Shown here one piece after another: positions 32,690 through 43,702 of a stretch of DNA of 64,000 nt. Location of the stretch: the NCBI GenBank assembly GCA_022478985.1, contig JAKSZP010008029.1, positions 1 to 64,000 of the forward strand. Direction: 5' to 3'. This DNA is from Massospora cicadina (Eukaryota > Entomophthoromycota > Entomophthoromycetes > Entomophthorales > Entomophthoraceae). Each line of letters opens with the position of its first letter. The first letter of the stretch is position 1. The position numbers were made by a program, and so were the translations under genes. The notes under the pieces are model-generated. The model made no database searches and had not been told where the DNA came from. It worked only from the letters and a program-made list of their open reading frames with translations.

Positions 32690-33480
32690 TGTGGGTAACT
32701 AGTAAAACTTTGATTTCTCTGTGTCCTGGTAATAGAATGCATGGAGCCACATGGGGCTCCAGCTGCAATTTCTGATATGGCCAATGACCTTCCCATAGAG
32801 CCTGGCCGGTACTTTCAACTCTAACTCAGTTTTTACTATGACTTGGTTTCCAGAGGGGGTAGATAAAAGCCCAGGAGCTCTGAGAGGCAACCCTTGATAC
32901 TTATATATCTGCTGAGGAAGGGCCCTGTTCTCCTCTTTAGTCAATGGTAGTACACTGGAATTAACTGTCACTATAGGCGAGGTTGATATGTCTCATATGA
33001 ACGGGATTCATAGGCACTCCACTGGAGGTGAAATAAATTGGAATCCACTGCCCCAAAATTTCAAAGATCTCCTCCATTATATCAATGACAGCCCCAAAAT
33101 GTTGCATGAACGCTATTTTAATTAACATATTGTAATTATCATTTGGCAGCACTATGACTGGGGCTACAATGACACTTGAACCAAACTGCAACAGAAGCGC
33201 TCTGTACGCTCCCTTAGAGACCGTTTTTTTGCTCCAGCAGTCCAATACATCATTTGATGTTCCACATCAGGTTTTAATGTCAACTTGGCCACAAACTTAG
33301 TGGACACTATATTAGCTGGAGCACTTGTTTCTATTAAAGTGTGAGCTCTGGTCTTGGCTACAACAATGTCACAGTACTTAGATTTGGAATATGATGAATC
33401 TTGACTGTTTAACACATGAACATTTAACAGATCTCTTTTCCCAGGAAAGCTCATAATCCCCTCAACAACCTTGAGGTATT
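32690..33480 (-). pseudogene. Gy1-d retropepsin and linker
   Basis: The 33164-33454 frame begins MSFPGKRDLLNVHVLNSQDS and includes HTLIETSAPANIVSTKFVAK. The catalytic DTG seen in Gy1-e (52408) is here ETS at 33323-33331, so the protease is dead at its active site. GAKKRSLRE and PVIVLPNDNYNMLIKIAFMQ (an ILIG-type motif) follow in the next frame (32961-33245), then ILGQWIPIYFTSSGVP and the linker to the RT. Homology to Gy1 stops near 33480. Gag and the 5' LTR of this copy are absent. Confidence 0.75.
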
Positions 33481-33499
33481 GTTGAATGATAGTGTAAAA

Positions 33500-34127
33500 A
33501 CTGATGGGTTTTCACTGGTGCACAGGTTCGCTTAACTACTGAATCTGGGAATAAATATGGATTTGCTATTTGTATGAAGACAATTACCTAATCAAGTTTG
33601 GATAAATGGGTTGCTTCAGCCTCACCCTGGCAATTTAAAGGTTCAAGTGACTTTAGCCTCACTCTTGCAATATATAAGGATTAAAGTGATTTTGGCCTCA
33701 CTCTGGCGTTGACACTTAGACAGGAAGACTTCTTTACAATTTCACTTCTGAAGTAAACAACTAACAATTGAAAACAATAAAGTAACACAGTACTAGGGTG
33801 TTTTTATTAGTAGAAAGAGGGAATATTTATAGGGTAAAATGATGAAGAACATGTGTTAGGGGCATATGTGGTAACCACGAGGTTCTCAGCATATCTAGCC
33901 AACAAAAAGGGATATCTACAATGATCTCGGCATCCCTAGCTGACAGAAAAGAGATATTGGTTCAATTTCAGGAAATATTCCAGCTGGTATTCATGAGGAA
34001 TAGCATAATTAAATCGCTATTCATAACAGCACACATGTCAGAAGCCAAATCTGACTATTTCCCATGAGTAATTACCCAAATTGAGTAAATTTAATCATCT
34101 CCAAATAGTTGGCAACAATCCCCAACA
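33500..34127 (-). repeat. Possible solo LTR of another family
   Basis: The minus strand begins TGTTGGGGATTGTTGCCAAC at 34127, a beginning typical of LTRs and often seen in Ty1/copia elements. The block contains 2.6 units of a 39-bp repeat at 33611-33713 (GCCTCACTCTTGCAA-like core). It lies between the truncated Gy1-d and the Gy2 LTR. I cannot locate its other end or a target duplication, so the class is uncertain. Confidence 0.35.
33611..33713. repeat. 39-bp tandem repeat, 2.6 copies
   Basis: Units 33611-33649 and 33650-33688 and a partial unit from 33689, each containing GCCTCACYCTKGC and ending AAGTG. Confidence 0.75.
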
Positions 34128-34156
34128 AAATTGTAACCGTAATTACCATTGGATAC

Positions 34157-35297
34157 TGTTAAAATTTTTTCCCATATTCCCAGCTGGCAGATAACCTGGT
34201 GTCGCTAAGGGAAAATTCCCTAAGGTGAAGTGAATCAGAATTGGTTGACCTAAATTTTGGAGGAACTACATTCAGGGGATTTTGGGATATTTGCCTGGTC
34301 ATATATATCAGATATTGATCCGGATGAATACCTAATATCTCATTGGGTGGAGCAGCTGACAAAATAGAGGCATCTGATAGTGATTAACTATCAGGTGTAC
34401 TGATTGGGATCAGTTGGGTTTCATCACTGACTGATTGGGAATGAGTAGTGAGTTGTGGGCAAGTAATGCTGGCTGCAACTACCAAATTGATCGATTGGTG
34501 AAGTGACCTGCCATAATGGGTAAAAAGTCCCATTACCTAAGTAGGTTGCTAGTTAATTATGGTTAATTCACTTAGAACGGGAGGAAAATGTTAGGGACAC
34601 ATTTCTGACTCTTTCCATTTGAGGTCTCGAGGATGTCCAATTATGGAATCCTAGCCAAGATGGAGAAGACGATCACTGCTGAGACAAGGAAGGGTGATTC
34701 AATGGCAATGGCTGCCGTTTCATTGAAGATGTGTCAACTGAGGGTTAGATGGCCAAATCCCCTACTATATAATTCCTTAGGGTTCAAATAATAAAAAACA
34801 TAATTACTACCAAGATTGACATACATTAAAACATTATTAGTTTTATTGTAGATTCAGTTATAGTTAGACTATCAGCTAACAGTGTGAAGTTTCATCCTAA
34901 GGATATTATTGCAGAAGGCAATAATTGGAAGACTCTCAAAGAGAAGAGTAGAGATCCAAGCGGGGATCTATAGATGATGGGAACCACAAATCAGGGATAG
35001 CTGCTGACTGTGTGTTGGGCTGAAGGAGACTGTCATCAGAGGATTTTGATGAAGATCAAGCGGACAGTAATAGAGGGAACAAATCCCTATGAGTATGACT
35101 TATCAAGTATTAATTGGAAGTACTGGCTGAAGTGTTGGGCCTGATAATAGTTCTAACTCAACTACAGATAATAGTCTACATACTATTATCAGATAATATA
35201 TTCTTTATAACGTGAGGTGCATGAGGAAAACGAACTTGTGCAGTAAAAAGGTTACTGGGTTGATGACCGATAATCAACTCCTAAGTAAATTTTTACA
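34157..35297 (+). repeat. Gy2-A 5' LTR
   Basis: A 1141-bp LTR from TGTTAAAATTTTTTCCC to AATTTTTACA, matched along its length by 42556-43697 (1142 bp) and, with more divergence, 46945-48047. The primer-binding site follows two to three bases later. Confidence 0.9.
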
Positions 35298-35300
35298 AGT

Positions 35301-35317
35301 TGGTGCTCACTAAAGGG
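35301..35317 (+). promoter_or_regulatory. Gy2-A primer-binding site
   Basis: TGGTGCTCACTAAAGGGG directly after the 5' LTR. The first 12 bases equal the Gy1 site at 50388, so both families likely use the same tRNA. Its 3' end would read TAGTGAGCACCA. Confidence 0.75.
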
Positions 35318-35344
35318 GTAGTTGAGTAGAAGAATCCATCAATA

Positions 35345-36563
35345 ATGTCGTATAAAGAAGAAATGCGCAAGTTGTGGACCAAGACCGCCACAGTGAATCA
35401 GAATGCCTTAAACTCAGTGGACCATCGGGAGTTCACAGCCTTGGAAAAATGAGTAACCAAGGTGGAGGAAGGAGTTGAAAATGTATCCAACATCAGGAAC
35501 GAGTTACTCGGCAAAGTAAACTTATTAAAGAGGAAAGGAGGAGACCTCATTTAAGAGGTCCTATTTCTGAAAACGGAGCATGAAGCAGATTGCATTCATT
35601 TGAGAAAGTGCAGTGCAGACATTGAGAAATTGATGAAAGAAGTAGAGGATTTGGAACCCCACAGATGTGCATGTGAGCCTGATATGGCCAGTGATGCCAA
35701 AGAGGGAAGTCCTCAAATGATACTTGGGAAGATGAATACCCTGAGAAATATGCTGCCCACATTTAATGCTATTTTAGAGATAACACCCGAAGTCACTCCA
35801 CAAGTGAGCCAAGTAGCTGAACCAAGAGAATCGGCCCAAAATGACTTGGAGGAATTCAGAGCAACACCTAAATTGCTAACATTCCATCAGTATAACGCCC
35901 CAGCATTTTTCTGACTATTTGACATAACCATGAACAGACATGGGACCATCAAAAGGTGTTGACAGTCATGAACTGTTTGGACACCGACTGCCAGAACCTA
36001 GTGTTACCCCACTTGGAGGGGGACAGCTGGTCGTATGCCGAGGCAAAAGTGGCCATAATGAGGGAGTTCTGTAGTCCAACCCATATGTCAAAACGCAAGC
36101 AAGAATTTATGGGACTTCAATTACATAAAGATGAGTCTCTTGCAAGATTTGCGGATTGATTTTACCAGGAGTCGCAGAACCTGGTTGGAGCGAAAGTGTT
36201 AGATGATTTTGAAGCAAGAATCGCTTTGCAAGCGGCCCTTTGGCCCTATTGCAATTTGCATCAAATGATATCTACTGTATTCATGACTGAGATAACTACC
36301 TCCAAATGGTAGATAACCTTGAGATTTTGGGATTGATTTTTGATGCCCCAAATAGAAGCTTCAAGTCCAATATGGTCCAAAATTTGAATCCACCAAAGGG
36401 AAGTAAAGGAGCAAATGAGACTTTTAACCAAACTGTACTGGGAAATAAGCCCAAGGATTTCAAACGGTTAAATAAGAAAGAGAAGATCTTCTTCCAGTGT
36501 AGCGGGAAAGGAAATTTCACCGCACACTGCAAAAAGCTGAAGGATCAAATTAACGTTGTCTAG
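35345..36563 (+). pseudogene. Gy2-A gag
   Basis: Gag in consecutive broken frames. About 35345-35560 is an alpha-helical start (YKEEMRKLWTKTATVNQNAL). 35600-35914 reads KLMKEVEDLEPHRCACEPDM and ends NAPAFF. 35956-36159 is the capsid core with MLTVMNCLDTDCQNLVLPHL, YAEAKVAIMREF and LARFAD. 36306-36563 ends in a degenerate knuckle, FFQC-SGKGN-FTAHC, where the first Cys is Phe and the His is Asn. A CGA-to-TGA type stop follows LARFAD (ADRFYQES expected). It would package element RNA but could not bind zinc properly. Confidence 0.78.
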
Positions 36564-37029
36564 GATAAAGAGACAGCAGTAGCCAAAGATTTGGGAAAAG
36601 GTCCTGCTGCCTAGACAAGGAACAGTCTAGAGTGGTGGAAAAACCTGTTCCTCCCAATATCATGAATGAAGAGATAGACATTAGTAATCTGTTCATAGAC
36701 AATGAGCAGGATCAACTATACCAAGTGGTCAACATAGATATAAATGCTGTGACTAGAGCTGGAGCGAAGTAGATCGACCCCAAGATAGTTCAGGAAGTTG
36801 CTTGGCTGTACGCCCAACAACTGGCGGAGAAGATTTGGACCACCGAGAATCCTGATGAGTTAGCTGATGTTCAATTAGATGAGGCCAACCTGTCAATCCC
36901 CCTAGGCGCGATAAAGGAATCATTTCCTGAATTATCAATGCAGATTAATAATACCTTAGACTGGCTAATAACGCCGCAATTCACTCAGTAAATACTCTAT
37001 TACAATACTCTGAGTGTACATATATAGAT

Positions 37030-37419
37030 ATTCAAGTGAATTGAGTGAGGGTGAGGGCGATAGTCGACAGTGGAGCGCCCATCAATATTGTGTTGACCAA
37101 GCTGGTGAAGAAGATGAAGATCTCTCTGAACTTGGAACACAAGAAAGAATATGGAACAGCTGGGCCAAACACCACTGTTTTTTGTGGAGCATATAGTGCG
37201 CTGTCACTACAATTTGGGTCGTTGGTGGTATCCGCGCCAGCAATAGTTTTGGTGAACCAAAACTACAATATTCTCATTGGAATGAAGTTTCTGAAGAAGT
37301 ACAGAGTTAAATTTACCTTTGAGGATAATATGTTGGCCATCTTGGGTCAGATGTTACCATTGGTATACCAGAAGGACGGTGAAGTTTTGTTGAACTGGAG
37401 AAACACTTCATTAATCTGA
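37030..37419 (+). pseudogene. Gy2-A retropepsin
   Basis: A clean 124-residue frame (37045-37419) holds RAIVDSGAPINIVLTKLVKK, with catalytic DSG at 37066-37074, an AYSALSLQFGSLVVSAPAIV flap-like section, NYNILIGMKFLKKYRVKF with the ILIG motif, and LAILGQMLPLVY. This is the full protease domain without a break, preceded by a stop-rich linker from gag and separated from the RT by about 300 bases of broken sequence. It would process Gag-Pol within the particle. Of the proteases in the window, this one looks the least damaged. Confidence 0.85.
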
Positions 37420-37689
37420 TATACAATGACGGCATTGTACTGATTCAATACCAATAGTTGGTAGGAAGTGACGAGAGATGCCGGTGGAAATCCTAGAAAA
37501 CTTGGGGAATTCCCTTAAGGATCAAGAAAGAAAGGACCATACCGGCCAGATTGCAGATGATAGTTGACACAGGGTTGACTTCTGAGATTCCAGAGCTGTT
37601 GTATAGAGAAGTTGGAAGCCCCTGGAAGAAGTCCATAGTGGAGCTGTGGGTGGCTCCCAGTATAATAATGCCAGGCCATTGAGAAATAT

Positions 37690-39260
37690 GAGTTCTCTTG
37701 GCGAATTTGAGCAAAAAACTGATGAAGGTCAAGAGGAATCAAATCATCATGTTAATTCATTTAATCTCGATGGCAGAATTGAGACAATTCCATAATTTTG
37801 GGTATTTCAAGGAAAAGGGATTACCAGCCAGGGCAGCCAAAAGCATCAATCTATTGGTTGATCAGGAGCAGCTCACAGATCTGCCAGAAGGGCAGAAGGA
37901 GGAGGTGCTTGAATTATTCGAGAAATATTGGGAAGTGTTTACTTAGGATGACCACAACATGGGATGTTTACAAGGCGTAATTCACAAGATTGACACCGGG
38001 GAAAATCTATTGATAAGAATGAAATCAATCTGAAGATCAAAAGCCACTGAAGCAGTAGTGGAAGATATGATCAGCAAACTAGTGAAGCATGGGCTTCTAG
38101 TTCCATCATCATTTCCCTGGGCAAGTCCAATTCTGATCATAAAGAAAAAGATGGGTCAAATAGGGTAGTGATTGACTATTAGAGGCTGAATAAAATTACA
38201 AAGAAGGATTTGTATCCCCTACCAAAGATTGACAATGCTCTGGATCAATTAGCAGAAGTAAAGTATCTCTCCGCAATGGACCTAAACTTGGGATATTGGC
38301 AGATTGACTTGCCAGAAGACCAAGAAAAATGTGCGATTATCACTGCACAGGATTTTTACCAGCCAACGAGGATGCCCCAGGGTCTTTGCAATGCGCCCAT
38401 GACATTTCAGAGGGCCATGGACGCGATATTGAGCGACCTGGAGTTGTCATGAATCCGGTATATCTGGACGATATCAATGTGTTCAGTAGAACATTTACTG
38501 ATCACCTCCATCACTTGGAAGAAGTTTTTAAGAGACTGTCAACGGCTAACCTGAAGATCAAGCCAAGGAAGTGCCACTTTTCCAAGAAGGAGCTGTAACA
38601 CCTGGAATTTGTGATTAACGCAAGTGGACTGCAGCCATAGCCCCAGAAGATAGCAGCTATTGAGTGCATGGCTGTGCCAAAGAGTGTCCAAGACATCTAA
38701 TTATTTCTTAAGATAGTTGGATACTACAGAAGATTAATTCGGGACTTCACCCAAATAGCCAGGCCTTTGTTTCATTTACTAATGGATCCAAAAAAAGGCT
38801 TCATATGGAATGAAGAGGCCCAGGTCTCCTTTGATGAGTTACGCCGGTATATGATAAATTTGCCAATCTTGAAATATCCAAATTTTGAATTGGAATTTAT
38901 CATTCAAACTGATACTTTGTTAACGGCGATTGGCGCTGTACTGAGCCAAGTAGATGAGCTTGGGGACGAACATCTAGTGGCGTATGTGAGCCAGACACTC
39001 TCAGCCGCTGAGAGGAACTACACCATGACTTAGTGTGAATGCCTTGCGGTCATTAACGCCTGTAAGCAGTTTCAGGTGTATGTCCACTGAATACACTTTA
39101 AGGTGGTGACAGATCACTCTTCGCTGCATTGGCTGCACAATCTATGGGAACCAGAAGGACGACTGGCCCAATGGGCACTTAAGTTTCAGGCTTATGATTA
39201 TGAGATAGTTCACCAAGTGGTGGCTTCTCACCAGAACGCTGATGGCTTATCGTGTCTGCC
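37690..39260 (+). pseudogene. Gy2-A reverse transcriptase-RNase H
   Basis: A pre-RT stretch at 37698-37946 (LTDLPEGQKEEVLELFEKYW) is followed by fingers (LVPSSFPWASPILIIKKK at about 38095-38150). VVIDY, stop, RLNKITKKDLYPLPKIDNAL is next, the stop probably from CAG. SAMDLNLGYWQIDL holds motif A. PQGLCNAPMTFQRAMDAI follows, then YLDD at 38461-38472 with INVFSRTF and HHLEEVFKRL. RNase H: FIIQTDTLLTAIGAVLSQVD at about 38898, AYVSQTLSAAERNYTMT, stop, CECLAVIN, then VTDHSSLHWLHN and GRLAQWALKFQAYDYEIVH. All catalytic acids are present. About seven stops or shifts inactivate it. Confidence 0.9.
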
Positions 39261-40260
39261 AATGGTCCAGTTGGTATACCCTCAAGCGGATGAGCTGTTC
39301 CAGAGAATGGTCAAAGGAAGGATCAGGGATGAGCCTCGAGAAATCCAAGGTGCGCTTCAAAAAGTGATGGAAAACATCGAGACTGTGGATGGACAAGTAT
39401 TCAAGATGATCAACAGGAAGCAGTTATTATTCCCAAAACTGTCAAAAAGAGCAGCAATGGTACAATCAGCTCATAAGGTTGTCAGGCACAGAGGCCTGAG
39501 AAAAGCAACTGACCATATTCGCCAGTATTACTGGGAATCAATTAATTATGATGTCGCAGATCATCTGGCTTGTTGCATGGAATGCCAGCTGTTTAAACCA
39601 CATAAGAATACAACTGGATACTGAATAGTCTGACCTGGATTTACATGGCACACAGTGTCCATCGACGTGATGGGACTGCTGGCAATGAGCACAGGAGGAG
39701 TCAAGTACATCATATTAGCCATTGAACATCTAACGAGATGGGTTGAAATGAAAGCCCTAACTAGAGTTGACACTGCCAGTACTGCGAGATTCATCCTGGA
39801 TCAAGTAGTATACTGGCATGGATGTCCACATGTCCTACTGAGTGACAATGGAACCAACTTCACATCCCACATGATCCTGAGGTTAAATGAAATAATGGGG
39901 ATCTAAGGAGTCATGTCATTACCATACCAGCTGGAGATGAATGGACTTATAGAATGGGTCAATGGGACGCTGGCAACAACGCTGAGGAAGCTAGTCGCAG
40001 GGAGAACATCCACGTGGAGAACATACCTGAGTTTGGTGACGTTCTATTACAACAATAGTCATCATACAGCGATGGGAAAGATGCCTTTTGAATTACTATA
40101 TGGGAGGAAGGCCGCATTGCTGCTGATGTAATATTCAATAGTAGAACCTTCATTGGGGATGAGTACCAAACAATACATGAACTGACTGATGAGTATCCTG
40201 ATCGATATGCAATCACAAGCATTTAATAAAACATTGAAGAAAAGGATACAAGAGAAATTG
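39261..40260 (+). pseudogene. Gy2-A integrase
   Basis: Starts with the HHCC finger (HKVVRHRGLRKATDHIRQYY...HLACCMECQLFK, about 39474-39597). After one broken codon stretch comes the core. SIDVMGLLAMS has the first Asp at 39664-39666, LSDNGTNFTSHM the second at 39844-39846, and NGLIEWVNGTL the Glu at 39952-39954. A single TAA at about 39903-39905 separates the second Asp from the Glu. YNNSHHTAMGKMPFELLYGR follows. A C-terminal domain after 40131 is degraded and no chromodomain is visible. It would insert Gy2 cDNA. Confidence 0.88.
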
Positions 40261-40499
40261 ACATATGATAAGACTTACTGGCATTAGAAGAATATTAAAT
40301 AGGAGAAAGAGTCACCTATTGCAATACACATGGTTTCAGATGAAATAACAAATTGGATGTGTTATGGTCAGGTCTGTTTGAAGTAATTGCCAAGATGGCA
40401 ACTGATGCTTGCTCCATCAAGAATCTCTTGGATGGAATAGTAGTAAATTGAGTCCACGCTAAGTATCAAAGCATTGTATTAGAAAAAAATAAAAGAGTT

Positions 40500-40690
40500 C
40501 CCATAGGACCAATGAACCATTAAGTTGGTCATGTCCTGATGATTAAGTTAAGTCCAAAAAAAGGACCTCTGAACCAATATAGATGGTAAAGTCCAAAAAA
40601 GGACCTCTGAACCATAGGAAACTGGTATATTTAAGTGCCCAGGACCCAGTTTGGGGGAAAAGATGGACTTCTGAACCGAAACAAGGTCAA
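40500..40690 (+). repeat. Gy2-A spacer repeats
   Basis: Imperfect direct repeats of about 40-55 bp centred on GTCCAAAAAAGGACCTCTGA (40555-40582 and 40589-40616), with weaker copies at about 40500 and 40655. TCC and GGA flank the A run and can pair. The homologous spacer of Gy2-B (44950-45100) keeps the same pattern in a worn form. Confidence 0.65.
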
Positions 40691-40929
40691 GTCCCATAAA
40701 AAAGAGAGAGTAAAAATAAAAAAATGATAAAAGATATTGGGGGAAAAAGGAGATTTTTTAATGCATAGAGAAATAAACCAATATATTTTCAATAATATTT
40801 TGTTTTTATTGATCATCCTCAGTATGGGGATAATTCCGCCTATGTTGCCTCTTAGGGGAGGGAGAATGGATCGCAGTAGGAAGAAATAGCCTGTCAAAAT
40901 CAATATGTGATCAGACACTTGCAAGGGCG

Positions 40930-42574
40930 AGACCTACATGAAACCACATTTGTTGAGCGGATGCTGAGCCCTGAGAAAACGTAACTAGGGGAAGGGAAAT
41001 TGATATGTCAGAAGAAGCCAATATTGAAACCCAAGGCGGGGAGGAAAACAGCAATAGAGGAAGAGGAAATTGGTGAATAACCCCAAGTAATCCTGATAAG
41101 GCACCAGTGCCAGAAGATTTGTTTTGAGCACCTGCCGATGGGCCTTATGAAGAACACTGGACATGTGAGCCAGCAGCAAACAAGCAATACTTGATGGGGG
41201 TTGTTGAATCATTCCCCAATCAATGCCATCATTAGAAGATAGCAATGAGAAGCTCCGGAGAAGAGGTAATGTGTAAAGAGCAGATTGCATCTTGAAAACG
41301 ATGAATACAGGCTTCACAGAAGTTAAAGCTGAATGCCCGATGGAAGCCAGGTGATGCTGGAAGCTTCGTCAACCAACTTTGAAGAACTTGGCCAGAAAAG
41401 AGGAGAGCATAAGTAGCAGTATCCTGATCCAGAAGGTTGTCTAGATCAGAGGGATTCAGTGCTAATGTCAACGCCTCAGTGACTTGAGCCTGGAGTTCAG
41501 CGTAAGGGAGCTCGAAATGTATGCTGTTCCCAATTGAAAGCTCAGAAATCAACACAGTGGGTTTGTAGAATTGACCGAGTCAGAAGAATGACTCAGGGAG
41601 CAAGTTTGACCCAGCCAAGAACAAATGATCCAAAGTGACTGGCATGACCTCTGGAGCATTGATGATGATGTTCAGAGCATCAGAGAAAGGAGCTGAATCC
41701 AGGAGGATTTCAAAGTCCATTTCAGTAATTGACTGCAAAGGAAGAGTCAACCCAGAGTTGTATGAAACAATGGCCAATCTGATTGGAAGGATTGGTTACT
41801 GTTTCCGGTAATTCAACAGAAGGACTAGCCCCTTATGCCAGACTAGGCATATGAGTCCTGGAAGGACCATAGAAGAGGTTCCATCGATAATCCTGAATCA
41901 TCTGCTGGAAGTAAGCAGAGGTCAAAATCTGACAGACTGTTAAGAAGCTGCTGGTAGCGGGATAATGAGTTCAACATATGAGCAGGACTAGAGGGGGATG
42001 TCAGACTTATATAGAAGTTGACATTATGCACTCTATAATCCATTAGGCTTCAATTTTAGGAAATTACTTTTAAAAATTAATGAGATAAGCTTTCTGAGGG
42101 AAGATTAAGAATGACTTACTGCCAAGAGTTTATGAGTGAATAACGAGGGCAAATGGAAATAGGTATTCTTAATCAAACTGCAAAATAAACATCGATGGCA
42201 TGAATCTCCTGTCTAGGATGAGTAGAGAATCAGGAACTTAATGATGCCAGACCAAGAATCCTGAATATGACAGAGGGTCATATACCCTGATGGGGGGAAA
42301 AATGGATCCCAGGAATAATATTGTCATAAGTAAATTGATCAACCCGGCATGACAAGAGGTCGTGGGGACCGCGCTCTGAGTAGGCGGTAGCAAGGAGGAA
42401 GAGGAGAAATGTCGTGTGCTGAAGGTCATCCTGAGCAGCATTGAGTATTGATAGTATACTCCGCCTGAACCAATGAAGTATTTGACCAGGTGTCTGAAGC
42501 AGTGTTCCCATGCCCAGGTCCTTTTCTTGCTGGTAATCTAGGCAAGAGGGGGATGTGTTGGGATTTTTGCCCAT
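40930..42574 (-). pseudogene. Gy2-A antisense reading frames between pol and 3' LTR
   Basis: The stretch between pol and the 3' LTR has its open frames on the strand opposite to pol. From 5' to 3' on the minus strand: 42278-42574 (98 residues, TPGQILHWFRRSILSILNAA, TTFLLFLLATAYSERGPHDL), 41843-42043 (MDYRVHNVNFYISLTSPSSP), then 41580-41777 and 41232-41555. The last two share one frame separated by a TGA (TLPLQSITEMDFEILLDSAP; ELQAQVTEALTLALNPSDLD, FHRAFSFNFCEACIHRF). Gy2-B retains homologous sequence over the same interval, including RGPHDL/HGPHDL and the TEA region. No known domain is recognised. It resembles the placement of antisense extra ORFs in some plant Ty3/gypsy elements, but identity is unknown. 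Confidence 0.55.
42544..42555 (+). promoter_or_regulatory. Gy2-A polypurine tract
   Basis: AAGAGGGGGA ends directly at the TGTTG start of the 3' LTR. Gy2-B has GGGAAGAGGGGAAA in the same place (46931-46944). This is the plus-strand primer for cDNA synthesis. Confidence 0.75.
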
Positions 42575-43697
42575 ATTCCCAGCCTGCTAGATTACCTGGT
42601 GTCGCTAGGGGAAAATTCCCTAAGGCGAAGTGAATTGGAAATAGGCTGGCCCGAATTTCAGAGGAACTACGTTTGGGGGATTTTGTGATATTCACCTGGT
42701 CATATCCATTGGGGATTGATCTAGATGAATACCTAATATCTCATCCGGGCGGAATGGCTGACAAAATAGGGGCATCTGATAGTGATTAACTATCAGGTGT
42801 ACCGATTGGGATCAGTCAGGTTTCATCACTGACTGATTGGGAATGAGTAGTGAGTTGTGAGGCAAGTGATGCCACCTGCAACTAGCTAATTGATCGGTTG
42901 GTGAAGTGACCTGCCATAATGGGTAAAAAGTTTCATTACCTAAGAAGGTCGCTAGCCAATTATGGTTGGTTCGCTTGGATCAAGAGGAAAAAGTTAGGGA
43001 CACGTTTCCAACTCTTTCTTTTGAGGTCTCAAGGATGTCTAATGAAGGAATCCTATCCAGGATGGGGAATACCATCGCTGCTGAGACAAGGAAGGGTGAT
43101 TCAATGGCAACGTCTGCTGTTTAATTGAAGAGGTGTCAACTGAGGGTTAGATGGCCAAATCCCCTACTATATAATTCCCTATGGTTCACTATAATAAAAA
43201 ACATGATTACTACCAAGGATAACCTACATTAAAACATTATTAGTTTTATTGTAGATTCAGTTATAGTTAGACTATCAGCTAACAGTGTGAAGTTTCATCC
43301 TAAGGATATTATTGCAGAAGGCAATAATTGGAAGACTCTCAGAGAGAAGAGTAGAGATCCAAGCGGGGATCTAGAAATGATGGGAACCACAAATCAGGGA
43401 TAGCTGCTGACTGTGTTGGTCTGAAGGAGACTGTCATCAGAGGATCTTGATGAAGATCGAGTGGACAGTAATAGAAGGAATGAATCCCTATGAGTATGAC
43501 TTATCAAGTATTAATTGGAAGTACTGGCTGAAGTGTTAGGCCTGATAATAGTTCTAACTCAACCATGGATAATAGTCTTCATACTATTATTGGATAATAT
43601 ATTATCTACAATGTGAGGTGCACGAGGAAACCCACTATGTGCAGTAAAAAGGTTACTGGGTTGACGACCAATAATCAACTCCTAAAGAATTTTTACA
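42556..43697 (+). repeat. Gy2 middle LTR (3' of A, 5' of B)
   Basis: A 1142-bp LTR with long near-identical runs to 34157-35297, for example the GAGTATGACTTATCAAGTAT region. It is followed immediately by mid-pol sequence of Gy2-B instead of flanking host DNA or a PBS. Confidence 0.88.
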
Positions 43698-43702
43698 AGA
43701 GG

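Larger units (their letters stand above)
34157..43697 (+). mobile_element. Gy2-A, Ty3/gypsy element with two LTRs
   Basis: A 9.5-kb element: 5' LTR, PBS, gag, protease, RT-RNase H, integrase, a repeat spacer, a region with conserved antisense frames, purine tract AAGAGGGGGA, and an LTR at 42556-43697. Its two LTRs are closely similar. The flanking five bases (GATAC before, AGAGG after) do not match, and the right LTR abuts a second, partial copy (Gy2-B). The right LTR is therefore shared in an array or the ends have been rearranged. Pol has scattered stops but retains its catalytic residues. Confidence 0.85.

Noticed and set aside
33611..33713. CRISPR-like array
   Set aside because: Units are contiguous with no spacers and only 2.6 copies. 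It is an ordinary tandem repeat in a eukaryotic context.
40930..42574. An env-like gene in Gy2
   Set aside because: The position after pol would suit env, but the open frames are on the opposite strand, and no signal peptide, cleavage site or clear membrane anchor is visible.
34152..43702. Target-site duplication of Gy2-A
   Set aside because: The flanks GATAC and AGAGG do not match. GATAC and ATAAC (after the third LTR) are also not convincing.
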